Positions 11,301 through 21,393 of a stretch of DNA of 64,000 bases are shown here, piece after piece. The stretch comes from Sclerodactyla briareus. Its lineage: Eukaryota; Echinodermata; Holothuroidea; Dendrochirotida; Sclerodactylidae. Position 1 is the first letter of the stretch; each line of letters starts with the position of its first letter. Under the pieces are notes generated by a model. That model did not search any database. It saw only the letters and a program-made list of their open reading frames with translations, and was not told the DNA's origin. The stretch is taken from the NCBI GenBank assembly GCA_026419785.1, contig JAODTK010005132.1, positions 185,462-249,461 on the forward strand, written 5' to 3'. Made by a program: the position numbers and the translations under genes.

Positions 11301-12140
11301 AAATTGACCTATGTTATGCTTTGTGCAAAAACTAGACACATAATTGTTACATTTGTGCAGTTTGAGCTACAACACCATTGGTCTTGTTGACATTTCCCCT
11401 TCAAAAACAATCTTGCCTATGAGAGCATTCCTTTCAATGGGGTGCAAGGCCCCCTCAGTGCTGTGAGATTTGCGCAGACGAGGCGGAGGAGGGTGTAACG
11501 TGACTTGTTGACAGGGCATCAAAGGTGGGGGGCAATGCTCCCACTGATGCAAACATTTCCACACAGTAATTCTTTGAAAATGTGGTTGTATCCCCCCACA
11601 CCCCCCTCACACCCCCTGACACCTCAACACACAACACCCCCCCCCCACAAACACTTTGGAGGAAGTTCATGCTTGTTGCACTTGCACTGTAAATGCAGTG
11701 TTTAACATGTTTATTTTACAATAGGCATGTAACTGCACACTATCCCCTTATTTGTGTAACATTCCTCCATTTATTGAGACTCTCCAAGATTTAGTTTGAC
11801 TTTTGTGGTGTGTGTCGCAGGACTCTTGGCATTTTATACCTAACAGAAGGCTGGCTTCAGTCGTTGCTCCCTCTGCTCACTAGTGCCGAGCCCACACTAT
11901 ATTGTTGCAATCCTTTCATGCTCTCGTTCGTCGACGCACCATCTGGTGTTGTCTTTATTCATTGTGTCCCCAGGGCTCCCAGGGGAGCGAAGCACTGCAT
12001 GCTTCCTACACTTTTTAGTAACGATCCACTTTACAAAGTACCCACTTTTGCATGTGGGTAGCGTGAGACAATCAAGGAGACATGCTTGTCTAAAAAACAC
12101 TGCAGAGAAAACCCTTTGGGCCTATCCTACAGTCAAAATC
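11300..12140. other. Intron remainder without recognisable gene
   Basis: This stretch contains C-rich runs at 11582-11650 and short unrelated open frames on both strands. I see no splice-bordered coding segment or recognised repeat between the tandem array and the tRNA-like fragment at 12143. Confidence 0.5.
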
Positions 12141-12142
12141 AC

Positions 12143-12194
12143 ATTTGCTTGATTAAGCACTCAGCTCTTCCAACTGAGCTAATTTGCCGCCTGG
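12143..12194 (-). repeat. tRNA-like 5' half (SINE head or tRNA relic)
   Basis: Read on the minus strand it begins GGCGGCAAATTAGCTCAGTT then GGAAGAGC, a good acceptor stem/D-arm with an A-box (TTAGCTCAGTTGG). No B-box GTTCRANNC follows within 60 bases, so it is not a functional tRNA. It is a truncated tRNA-derived repeat 85 bp upstream of a Cactin acceptor. Confidence 0.45.
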
Positions 12195-12278
12195 TATATA
12201 TATTATAGGAATATCTTAAAGCTGTCATTCCATTCCCGGGGTGATAATTATCAATTGATCTTTGATTTGATTTTTCAG

Positions 12279-12464
12279 TGGGCTCTATTGACAGAGGTGA
12301 CCTGGAAGCAGAGAGTCAAGAGGAGTACACCCAAGGCTGTTATAGACTAAGCTGATTGACCCCAAGAGACCTGTCCTTCGAACACGCTAATCTACGACCC
12401 AGAAGAGGACATGGCTAAACTGGAGCAGGCCCGCAAACAATTGGTTGCCACTGGCTCTGCTGAG
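12279..12464 (+). CDS. CACTIN: Cactin exon with EEYTQGCYSP...EEDMAKLEQARKQL
   Basis: The acceptor is GATTTTTCAG and the donor is GTAAAA at 12465. The 5' part reads ESQEEYTQGCY, like the SLDDYDAGRYSPRLL segment. The 3' part reads LIYDPEEDMAKLEQARKQLV followed by ATGSAE, matching EPDEDLQRLQLSRQQLQVTG. At least one frame change falls in the middle, where LIDPRDLSFEHA is read from a shifted frame. This exon precedes the conserved C-terminal domain (CactinC_cactus). Confidence 0.8.
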
Positions 12465-12499
12465 GTAAAAACTATGCCTGTTGGATGAGGGGGTATACC

Positions 12500-12716
12500 C
12501 GATGTTCCAGGGTCTGATGTTCCCGAGGTTCGATGTTCCCGGGGTTCGATGTTCCCCCTTTTCAGGTGTCATTAAAACTTATACAAAAAACAGGGAACAT
12601 CGAGCCCCGGAAACATAGCACCCTGGGAACATCGGACCTTAGGAACATCTAACTCCGGGAACGTCGAACCTTGGGAACATCAAACCTCGGGAACGTCTAA
12701 CCCCGGGAACATTGAC
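12500..12716. repeat. Foldback made of 16-bp tandem units
   Basis: The left arm (12500-12560) has about four units of GATGTTCCCGGGGTTC. The right arm (12592-12716) has about seven units of the reverse complement, GGGAACATCGAACCCC. A ~30-bp AT-rich spacer separates them. The structure is an imperfect palindrome whose arms are themselves tandem arrays, as in TU/foldback elements. It sits 36 bp beyond the donor of the exon ending at 12464. Confidence 0.85.
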
Positions 12717-12744
12717 ATAGCCCCTAGATGAAAACCCAAGTTCC

Positions 12745-13111
12745 AAGTGGTTAGCACAGTTGGTAGAGCGTCCGCTTTCCACCGGTAGGCCGGGATCAGA
12801 AGCCCGGTCGGGTAATACCAAAGACATTGAATATGGTACCTGTTGCCCTTCTCGCTTGGCGCTCAGCAGGAGGGGATAGGAAACAGGGCAAAAAGTGGGG
12901 AAGGCATCTGTGAATTTAGTGGACTGTCGCGTGAAGTACCCCCTCCTTCACATTAAGTTACCGCAAAAGAGGCATCGCCTTGTTCCGTGTACCTGGTGCA
13001 GGTTCCGCCGTGACTATTCGGCCATAATCCAGGTCCGCACCCGGGCCGGGCCTGTATAGGTAGGGTCTTTGTCCGGCAAGTGATGAGTAAAAAAAAAAAA
13101 AAAAAAAAAAA
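12745..13111 (+). repeat. tRNA-derived SINE with poly(A) tail
   Basis: The A-box TTAGCACAGTTGGTAGAGCG lies at 12751-12770. A B-box-like GGGATCAGAAGCCC lies at ~12792-12805, giving the spacing of a tRNA promoter. A ~280-bp non-tRNA body follows, ending in a run of 23 A at 13089-13111. The length and layout are those of a Pol III-transcribed SINE. It is inserted in the Cactin intron, directly after the 16-bp foldback. Confidence 0.8.
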
Positions 13112-14622
13112 GTCCTGGGGATTAGTGTCTGTGAAGGAACAATCATCTATCTCTCTCTAAGGTGCTGTAATTGCATGATTACTTATTTGAGCAATGATTC
13201 GAGAGAAGAACTAAGTGACATATATTGAAGACATGCGTCTGTTTCATCTGTGTGATATGAGAATGGTTTTGTAATAGCATCCACATTCAAAATTCTCACT
13301 TGAAGTTCCATTCAGCCTTTATATCATGGCCTTGTAGGACATAATTTCACATATTTTTCACCATTTTTATATGATAGAATCTAGAAATACTGTTTGGTAG
13401 GCGTGGATCATTTTATGGTTTGTTTAACTTAGGAAAAGAAAGAAAAGCTGACTGCGCAAGTAGCATTCATTTTTGTATTTGACAGAGAAATTGGGACTTA
13501 CATAAATCAAACTTTTTAGTATTCTTTTTTTCTTGGGAGTATTTTTTATGTTTTGTGTAGTGTGGTGGATATTGGGTAAATCAGTATAGGAGATAAAGAG
13601 CCTCAACGGGAGTCAATAAAGTTCACGTTCAGGGTGTGTAGACTTGAGAAATATGAGAGCCGGGCATTCTGCATCTGCGTTTGTTTCAAAATTAGTGACG
13701 GGATAGTGTAGTGTGGGATGTGCGTCGGGTCATGACTGTGGCCCAAGTCGGAACGGAGAGGCCATATTGTGACATCATAATCGGTTTTAACATCGTGGAC
13801 CACTATATTCGTGCATTGTACAGTATATTCAGCACATTTTTTCAGTGCCAGGTGGCTGGCTCTATTTTTTTGAGTACTGGGCACACTACCCAACTGCCAG
13901 ATGGTCTCGCCCTCTGCCGCCCATGGTAGCTACTCCTGTTCATGTTATCAGTATTTGCTTCACTCCATGACAGCTGGCATCTATGAAAACCTTCAGGGTA
14001 ACCGGGGTTATCATGTGACCTTGGTGAAGAAGCTAAACCAGGTTATACTGTCTCCATAAATTGTCACTTTTTAATGTTTACCAAGAGATTTTGTATATTT
14101 TTCATAGCGCATCTAGAGGGGGTCCTGCATTACTGATTGATCTGCCGGGGTGGGGATGTCACTGAAATGGAGAAGAATCGTATTGACTGTATCATAAATG
14201 AAGCAAGCGATGTGGTCAGAGAGTTTCGACAGTCTGTTGACTAAATTACCATTGCCTTGTTGAGTCCAAACGTGACACCATTTGGACTGACACAAGACAT
14301 CTTTTGACCGACCTTCTACGAGACAGGACAAAACAGAGGGCATGGAAGGTTAAGACTCCCTTGTCCTAAAATGAACAGGCATCGCAATTCATTCGTTCCG
14401 TGTAATAAAACTTTATAATGATAGATTAGTGCGTTAATTTCTTGTTGTTTCATATTCGGAGTATTATCTGTATATAATATTTCGATAAGTGTTTATTCAT
14501 TATTCTGTATCCATAAGTGCAAATACCTAAATTTTCAATGAAGTTTCACCTGACCTTACCTCATCTTGAGAAGCTTCCAAACCGTTCATTCCAGTTCCTC
14601 CCCTTCTGTTCCTGTCATTCAG

Positions 14623-14776
14623 GCTACCAAGGAGAGCGAGTTCATCAAGAAGGCCAAGGAAGGCATGGGGTTGGACGAGGGTACCTTTGGGGTCGAGATG
14701 CAGCAAGGACAAACCTTACCTCTGGGCAGACAAGTACAGGCCCAGGAAGCCCAGGTACTTCAACAGGGTACACACG
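14623..14776 (+). CDS. CACTIN: Cactin exon, start of C-terminal domain
   Basis: The exon lies between TGTCATTCAG and the donor GTGAGT at 14777. It encodes SEFIKKAKEGMGLDEGTFGV then EMQ, and after a single frame change KPYLWADKYRPRKPRYFNRV followed by HT. These are the hallmark residues opening the CactinC_cactus domain (YLWADKYRPRKPRFFNRVHT). The break lies in the short GK-rich join between the two blocks and is one base in size. Confidence 0.9.
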
Positions 14777-15147
14777 GTGAGTAGATTTCTCTCAAGATCT
14801 GCTAGAATAATAAATGAGTGGTGGGAGGGGGGGGGTGGAGGTATGGCGAGTGGTATTGGGAGTGTAATGAATAAAATATTACTCTGTTTGACACTGTCTC
14901 CTGGTCCAGATGAAACTAGATGGCAAAAATCTCTTGCCCTGGCAAAGAAATGGAGACACCAATGCTGGGAATCTTTTCCTGACTTAATCCTCTTGATTCC
15001 TAACATGGTCCCCTCTTCCCCCCATTATGCAAAGAACACTAGGCCATAATGTGTTGTGTGTGACTGTTAATGTTAGGCTGTGACTCAATGAGATCAAGCC
15101 AATATAATTTCAGACTGGCCTAGTGAATAGGTATTATCGTCAGATTA

Positions 15148-15508
15148 TTAATGATAATGATTTCGATTTTTATAGCACCTTAATATGTGGCAACCACATC
15201 TCAAAGTGCTTCACAATCATTACCACTGCTCATTGGTAACTTTTCACACCCACAACCCTTGCTGTTCGTTACCTGGGCACACTGAACAGTAATGCCACAT
15301 CATCGTGTCCCCTGGCGGCCTTCCCATAGGTGCAGCCGACATACAGCGCAATGCTATTGATTTACCTCCAGGGTACTCCATTTACAACCTGGGTGGAGTG
15401 AAGCAATTGAGATAAAGCACCTTGATCGAGGGTACAACGTGGACTCGAACCCACAACCACTGGGTTACGAGCTTGACGCCTTAGCCAATTAGGCCACCAC
15501 GCTCTCAT
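15148..15508 (-). repeat. tRNA-derived SINE, minus strand
   Basis: On the minus strand the head reads GTGGCCTAATTGGCTAAGGC (A-box) and GTGGGTTCGAGTCCACG (B-box) with an apparent anticodon arm between. The body ends GTGCTTTGAGATGTGGTTGC...AAGGTGCTATAAAAATCGAAATC and a CATTATCATTA tail. The tail GCTTTGAGA...GGYGCTATAA is a 3' end shared by many marine-invertebrate SINEs, and also by the fragment at 32938-33000. It lies in the Cactin intron 14777-17340. Confidence 0.85.
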
Positions 15509-16009
15509 TCATATTCTTCAGAGTCAATTTCCTCCAACATTCTGAACTGCTCTCCCTACTTGATATCCTTCTCTCTGTTGTTCAAGCCTGTCTGTTATTA
15601 GGGTTCTATCTGCCAGTGACAGATTACTATATTTGTGCTTGTTCCTCTAGCTTCAGTGGATTACCATTCTGAGTCAAATTAAGGGCACGATATTTTGGAG
15701 AAAAAAATTCTCTGGAATGCTGTACCATCAGCACATCTCATTTAGTTAGCTGTGAACCCCCAAACAGGAAGGTTGCCCTACCAGTTGGTGCACAGTGTTA
15801 AAATAATTTCTAAACCGAAAGTATCTCTAGGATTGTTAAAAATTACACTTTCATGGCCTTTCAACAAGGATGAAGTAGATGACAACACTTGAGCTGAGTA
15901 CAGGTAAAAGAACAGTTTTCTTTTCTACTTCTTGATGTTTTGGAAGATTGGGTCATTTCGTGAAAATATGCCAGAATGTTTCTCCTCCTACAGTTTGTAG
16001 GATTTATCA

Positions 16010-16545
16010 GAGACTAATGCTACATATGGGGTGTTCAGATATTCAATGGGTTACCAAGAGGTAATTTTGGCCAAAATGGTCATTTAAGAGTCATATTATA
16101 AACAGAATGATTCTTCTTCCTCATATTGAATTATAGGATGTTCAGGAGTTTGAGGTCGGAGGTCATCTGGGGTAAAGTTTGACAATTCTGTATGACTCGT
16201 CAAGCAGATTCTACTCTTTTAGAAGAGATCCGATGATCAATGAAAATTATTCAGTATGTCATTGACCAATGGTACTTATGGAGTGTTCATGAATTTAAGA
16301 TCAAAGGTCATCTAGAGGTCAATTCCAGCTATTTTGATTAAACAGTCCAGTGGACTTTTATGCTACAGAATGGATTGGATGATCAAGAAAGTTGGTCAGC
16401 ATTATTAGCGACCAATATTACATATAAAGTTATTCATGAATCCGAGGTCAAATGTAATCGCCAGAATCAATTTCCGCTATCTTGCTCAAATGGTCAAGCG
16501 GCTTTACTCCTACAGAATAGATCGAATGTTCAAGAAAGCTGATTG
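16010..16545 (+). repeat. Degenerate tandem ~130-bp repeat
   Basis: Phrases of the type 'GGTGTTCAGATATTC/GGATGTTCAGGAGTTTGAGGTCGGAGGTCATC...CTACAGAATGGATTGGATGATCAAGAAAG...CATTGACCAATGGTAC' recur about four times (near 16030, 16138, 16280 and 16430). They resemble the half-unit 'GGGGTGTTCAGGAATTTCAGGTCAGAGGTCATTAAAGG' of the 9.5-kb array, so this is probably a diverged relative. Confidence 0.55.
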
Positions 16546-16747
16546 ATATGGTTAAAAATAAATTGACTACTAAGAGTAAATAGCTACTGTGCTATTGGCA
16601 CTCTCTGTTCATTTTAAGGCTCAGTGAGGGTTAAAGGCAGGTCAACGTAGACATGCAAGGTCCAACACACCGGCATTCGTTAAGGTGCGGCTGAAGTGCA
16701 TGTTTTACTTGTTCCAATGATTATTTAAGCCCAATGTGATGGATTTA

Positions 16748-17287
16748 TATCCAGTTTTAGCTAGTCCCAAAACCCTGCAGAACTACTCCCATAATATCCA
16801 GTTTTAGCTAGTCTAAACCCTGCCAGAACTACTCCCATAATATCCAGTTTTAGCTAGTCCAAACCCTGCAGAACTCCTCCCATAATATCCAGTTTTAGCT
16901 AGTCCAAACCCTGCAGAACTCCTCCCATAATATCCAGTTTTAGCTAGTCCAAACCCTGCAGAACTGCTCCCATAATATCCAGTTTTGCTTGTCCAAACCC
17001 TGCAAAAACTACTCCCATAATATCCAGTTTTAGCTAGTCCAAACCCTGCAGAACTACTCCCATAAATCCAGTTTTAGCTAGTCTAAACCCTGCAGAACTA
17101 CTCCCATAAATCCAGTTTTAGCTAGTCCAAACACTGCAGAACTACTCCCATAATATCCAGTTTTAGCTAGTCTAAACCCTGCAGAACTACTCCATAATAT
17201 CCAGTTTTAGCTAGTCCAAACCCTGCAGAACTACTCCCATAATATCCAGTTTTAGCTAGTCTAAACCCTGCAGAACTACTCCCATAC
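16748..17287 (+). repeat. 45-bp minisatellite, 12 copies
   Basis: The unit runs ATAATATCCAGTTTTAGCTA then GTCCAAACCCTGCAGAACTACTCCC (45 bp) and is repeated 12 times with small indels. It ends about 53 bp before the Cactin acceptor at 17340. Every unit carries TTTTAG and CTGCAG, which look like weak 3' splice sites. Confidence 0.95.
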
Positions 17288-17340
17288 ATGATGTATTGTG
17301 TTAACGGAATGAGAATTGTTCCATATTTATCTTTTTACAG

Positions 17341-17424
17341 GGGTTCGAGTGGAACAAGTACAATCAAACTCACTATGACATGGATAACCCTCCTCCAAAA
17401 GTGGTCCAGGGGTACAAGTTCAAT
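17341..17424 (+). CDS. CACTIN: Cactin exon GFEWNKYNQTHYD...
   Basis: The acceptor is CTTTTTACAG and the donor is GTGAGT. The frame is intact over 28 codons, starting GFEWNKYNQTHYDMDNPPPK and continuing VVQGYKFN. This is almost identical to the human C-terminal domain, so purifying selection on this gene is evident. The preceding exon joins in phase 0 through HT|GFEW. The acceptor lies about 50 bp downstream of the end of a 45-bp minisatellite. Confidence 0.95.
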
Positions 17425-17787
17425 GTGAGTACACTGTTATTACCATCTGAAATAAGGTTCCTTTAGGAGGAAAGGGCATTTCAAAGACAACATTGGCATT
17501 CCTCTGCCATTCTTTGATTCATTGATTGAATACATCACTATCTTCAAAATACCTTCCACTAGGAGGGAAGGGTAGATTCAAGGACAACATTGGCCTCATC
17601 TGCCATTTTCAGTTTTTATTCATTGAATGGCAAACTTCATAATGTCAAAGTAATCAAATTTTGTCCCAAAAATGTTGAGACTGTTGAGACTATGAGTTCA
17701 TCACTCCGATACTAATTTGCTCCCCTTCAGCCCTGAACCTATGCAGTCATGTGTATATGTGTGATACTCGGCTTGTAAACAGGTCTG

Positions 17788-19014
17788 GGGCCTGTTTCAT
17801 AAAGGTCATCGCAAAGCTATCGCTAAGCAGTCATCCATTGCAACCAGCAATGGCGATGGATTTGCAGTTTCACAAAGCCCATCGCCTATAACGATGAAAA
17901 AAATAAAAAGATAGTACAGTGGACGAGGCTATCGTCAAAACATATATCTCCACACTCCCTGTCACAAAGCTCTCTGAAACTGAACAATGGCATCTACATC
18001 ATCAACAGTTTTGACGCAAAAGAAGGTAAGTAGGCTGTTCAAAGAAATGTCAATGAGTCAAATTTGTGTCTCAAAATCATCAGCTGAAATTGGAAACTCC
18101 AGTGGAAGATAGTCTAAGAATTTTGTATTAATGCCAGAAATATGTGACTTAGTGGTTAAGGTGTAGAAGTCTCCAGTGGCGTAACATCTGAGCGCACAAA
18201 TATCTGCAAAAAAATATGTAGTTTAAAAATGTAGTTACAACCAAGTAGACCTATGTAGACTACGTGTTACCCCAAATAATCTGACATTACAAATCAAGCC
18301 TAACCCAATGTAATATATAATTTTCATGATATCGTTCCTCTCGCAGTATAAGAATTTCGTGTGAATGCCAGAAATATGTGACTTAGTGGTTAAGGTGTAG
18401 AAGTCTCCAGTGGCGTAACATCTGAGCGCAACAATATCTGCACTCCGGAGAGCTATGGCGTGGAATGGTGCAACAGGCTTTATTTTTAAGTAGGTCAATA
18501 ACCTTCATAACGCCATTACGTGTCAACCGGTAGTATATTTATGCATATCCGGAGTAGGAATCTAACGGATTCTGACGATCTCGAAAAACTCGCACCCTCC
18601 GTAAAGCCCTCGCATTACAAATATACAACAAAATCGCTGCCATGCAAACTGGCGGATTTTAGTATACTAGTAGCCAAACCAGAAAAAAACAGCTGATGGT
18701 TATGCCTAGGAATGCCTTAAATTTGGTAGGGGCTTAGTTCATGTTAATAGCGCGCGACGTGGAATGGCGCAAAATCAGCATGTGACCACTAAATTAGCGA
18801 TAAATTGAACTTAACGATGGATCTATCCATGTTTGCAACTATACTCAAAGCGCTCGCTAAATAATGATCGCTCGCTAACAGTTAGCGATGCAGAATCCAT
18901 TGCAAATGCTTAGTGAAATCGTTCAAAAAATCCATCGCTAGTTCGCGATGGATTTCCAGTTTTGCGATGATATCGCCATTAGCGATGATCGTTGAGCGTT
19001 AGTGAAACAGGCCC
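17788..19014. mobile_element. Non-autonomous TIR DNA transposon, 3-bp TSD
   Basis: The ends are inverted: the left end is GGGCCTGTTTCATAAAGGTC and the right end on the minus strand is GGGCCTGTTTCACTAACGCT. The 3 bp outside each end are CTG (17785-17787 and 19015-19017), consistent with a 3-bp target duplication as in PIF/Harbinger-type elements. Subterminal regions are rich in ATCGCTA/GCGATGGAT palindromes. It has no transposase ORF. Two internal direct repeats of ~92 bp (18115-18207 and 18350-18442) contain ATGTGACTTAGTGGTTAAGG. It lies in the Cactin intron before exon 20151. Confidence 0.75.
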
Positions 19015-19129
19015 CTGGATTGAGGAAGACCCACTCTCCATAATGTGTACATATTCCCTTTTTGTTATGATGTCAGATCAGATTTCTGTTCTTTCTGTCT
19101 CACCTGAACAAAGTCGTGTATGAAAGTTG

Positions 19130-19830
19130 TGTGCACGTGTGTGTATGTATGTGTGTCACGCTTGTCCCTTAGCAGCATTCCTTCAAAACTGTTTAGACCA
19201 GATTTTTTTTGTATGTGATATTAGGTTTGGGTGAATACAATATGAGTAGATTTTGGGCACTCGTTAGATAATTAACCTATTATATTAATTTGATTGTTTG
19301 GGCTCATTATCAGGATTAAATACAAACCATAGGTGCTATGATGATGTTGTTTGGCATGTAGGTAAAGGATATTATGGTGGCTGAACTGATTAGGTTCCAG
19401 CCTGGAATATGTTCATTAGTGGTTCTACTTGCATTTTTATGTGAAATTTTGAAGTTTTGTCATATTTTCACAAAACTTGTTTGGATATGGTCCGCCTCAG
19501 ATGAGAAATTTCAACATGAATTCTGGGTCACTTGAACTCATCAATATGTTTTTAATTAGCATGATTTCTGCCATTTCGAAAGTTTCGTCTGATTTTCACA
19601 AAACTTGGGTGATGTTGTCCAGCTTTGGTCTGAAATATTACAACAGACAGTTAGAGAATGCATAATTATAGGTCAATTCAAGGTCTAATGGCATAAATTT
19701 ATGCATTTTATTCCAGTCACATTCTCACAAAACTTGGTAGACTAATAAACATTCAGCCCCACTAAATTGAAATGAAAGGTGGACTGTTTACTGGTTAGTG
19801 TCATTCATATGTGAAGGGCTTAGGGTCTGA
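19130..19830 (+). repeat. Dispersed AT-rich repeat, copy B (intronic)
   Basis: It is colinear with 5640-6290 in another intron of the same gene. Shared landmarks are GTGTGTCACGCTTGTCCCTT, CATAGGTGCTATGATG, GTAGGTAAAGGATAT...GGCTGAACTGATTAGG and repeated 'TCTGATTTTCACAAAACTTG'. It is preceded by a short GT-rich tract. No coding capacity. Confidence 0.55.
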
Positions 19831-20150
19831 CAAACAGCCATCTCTGTGATTGCTTTAGATTCTGCTGTTATTATTTGCTGACTGGCAATTGGCTCTCTGT
19901 CGTCTTCTGGGATTGAAAAGTTGAAACATACTCAATTCCTTCTTACTCTGACGAAGCATCCACTGACCTGAACAAGACCACCATTTTGAGAATCCACCTG
20001 TTCTAGGCTATTCTCCAATTGTCAGTTATTATTTTTTCTGTCCATAGAATTGTAGCTGGAAAAAACACCACTCCATATCTCAACTTTCAACTTGTGGTCT
20101 ATCTTTCACAATCATATTTTGTGTTTTCATTGTCCCTATCATATTTTCAG

Positions 20151-20261
20151 ATATTTATCCAGCATGATGACAAGAGGAAGACTCCAGAGTACAGTTTGTC
20201 TCCGAGCCCAGACAACAAAGACTTTGCCATATTGAAGTTCAATGCTGGTCCTCCTTATGAG
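20151..20261 (+). CDS. CACTIN: Cactin exon with KTPEY...DNKDFAILKFNAGPPYE
   Basis: The acceptor is CATATTTTCAG and the donor is GTGAGT at 20262. The 37 codons are open and end PDNKDFAILKFNAGPPYE, matching ADNKDFAILRFHAGPPYE. The first residues (IFIQHDDKRKTPEY) differ from the family's IFYPDLIDK--TPEY in a way that one or two lost bases would explain. The phase-0 junctions fit both neighbours. Confidence 0.93.
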
Positions 20262-20334
20262 GTGAGTTCAATCATTATTTTATAATCAGTGCTTATATGC
20301 ATGACATCTATTCACTGGACGCAAAGGTTACTTG

Positions 20335-21060
20335 AGTATTCAACCGTACCCATGCTATCATGACCAATACTCCCTGCTATCGTGGCCAGTACCCCTACTG
20401 TCAGCCCTAGACCCCAACTCCATCACGAGTACCTTACAAATCATCCAAAATACTTCTACATCAGCACTACTCCAACTATCATCACTACTACCCCTACTAT
20501 CACCACCAGTACTCCCCTGCTATCATCACCAGTACCCCTTCCTATCACCCCAGTACCCCTACTATAACCACTAGTACCCCAACTGTTACCACCAGTATTT
20601 TTGCCACTAGTACTCTTACTGTCATCACCAGTACCCCTCGCTGTCATGATTAGTACCCCTATTATCACCCAGTCCCTCTTGCTATCACCACCAGTACTCC
20701 CCTGCTATCATGACCAGTACCCCTACTATCACCACCAGTAGCCCAACTGTCACTACTAGTTCCTCCACAAATTCCTCGCACTAGTACTCTCACTGTCATC
20801 ACCAGTACCCCTTGCTATTATGATCCCTATTATCACCACCAGTCCCTCCTGGCTATCATGACCAGTACCCTGACTATCACTACTGGTACTCCAACCGTCG
20901 CCACTAGTACCCTTACTATTACCATCGGTACCCCAAATGTCGCCACCAGGGGCACTTTTATATTACCACCGGTACCCCCCCAACCATCGCACTGGTACCG
21001 TACTATGGGATTTACCAGTACCCCCCTGGCTATCATGACCAGTACCCCCCCTGCTTCAAT
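20335..21060 (+). repeat. ~20-bp minisatellite in the last Cactin intron
   Basis: It is made of imperfect units of the type CTATCATGACCAGTACCCC / ACTATCACCACCAGTACCCC. The units are interrupted by variants (ACTGTTACC, ACTAGT). The region fills most of the intron between 20261 and 21265. The ORFs here read only as Thr/Ser/Pro or Gly/Val repeats and are not genes. Confidence 0.9.
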
Positions 21061-21264
21061 GACTAGGGGTTTGCAAACAAAAAAAAGGTTTTTCACATTC
21101 ATGCGCATGTGGAATCTTCACCTCAGTTCTACAATATTATGGAAGCTCCCAAATTTCACATCGCGAAATATCAGCGACAGTTGTATGTATATAGCATGCG
21201 CAAAACACTTACGTATAATCCCTGAGCCATATACACAATGGAAATATCACTATTCTTTCCCCAG

Positions 21265-21393
21265 GACCTTGCCTTCAAGATAGTGAACCGTGAATGGGAG
21301 CTGTCCCATAGGCATGGCTTCCGGTGTCCAGTTTCAAGCACCAGCATCTTCCAGCTGTGGTTCAGGTTCAAGAGGTATCGCTACCGAAGGTGA
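21265..21393 (+). CDS. CACTIN: Cactin terminal exon, ending RFKRYRYRR-stop
   Basis: The acceptor is TTTCCCCAG. Forty-two codons plus TGA encode DLAFKIVNREWELSHRHGFR, then CPVSSTSIFQLWFRFKRYRYRR. These match the extreme C terminus of Cactin (IAFKIVNREWEYSHRHGFRC...FQLWFHFKRYRYRR) and end at the same residue as the family. The frame is intact. The DNA of this exon and the bases after its stop are repeated in degenerate tandem copies immediately downstream (see 21274-22180). Confidence 0.96.
   Translation, partial: DLAFKIVNREWELSHRHGFRCPVSSTSIFQLWFRFKRYRYRR

Noticed and set aside
12749-12830. Functional tRNA gene
   Set aside because: A and B boxes are present, but the cloverleaf is not maintained and the sequence continues into a SINE body with poly(A).
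16748-17287. CRISPR-like regular repeat
   Set aside because: Units are contiguous 45-bp repeats without unique spacers, in an animal intron; it is a minisatellite.
20332-20668. Thr/Ser/Pro-rich and Gly/Val-rich ORFs on both strands
   Set aside because: They are readings of the 20-bp minisatellite in different frames.
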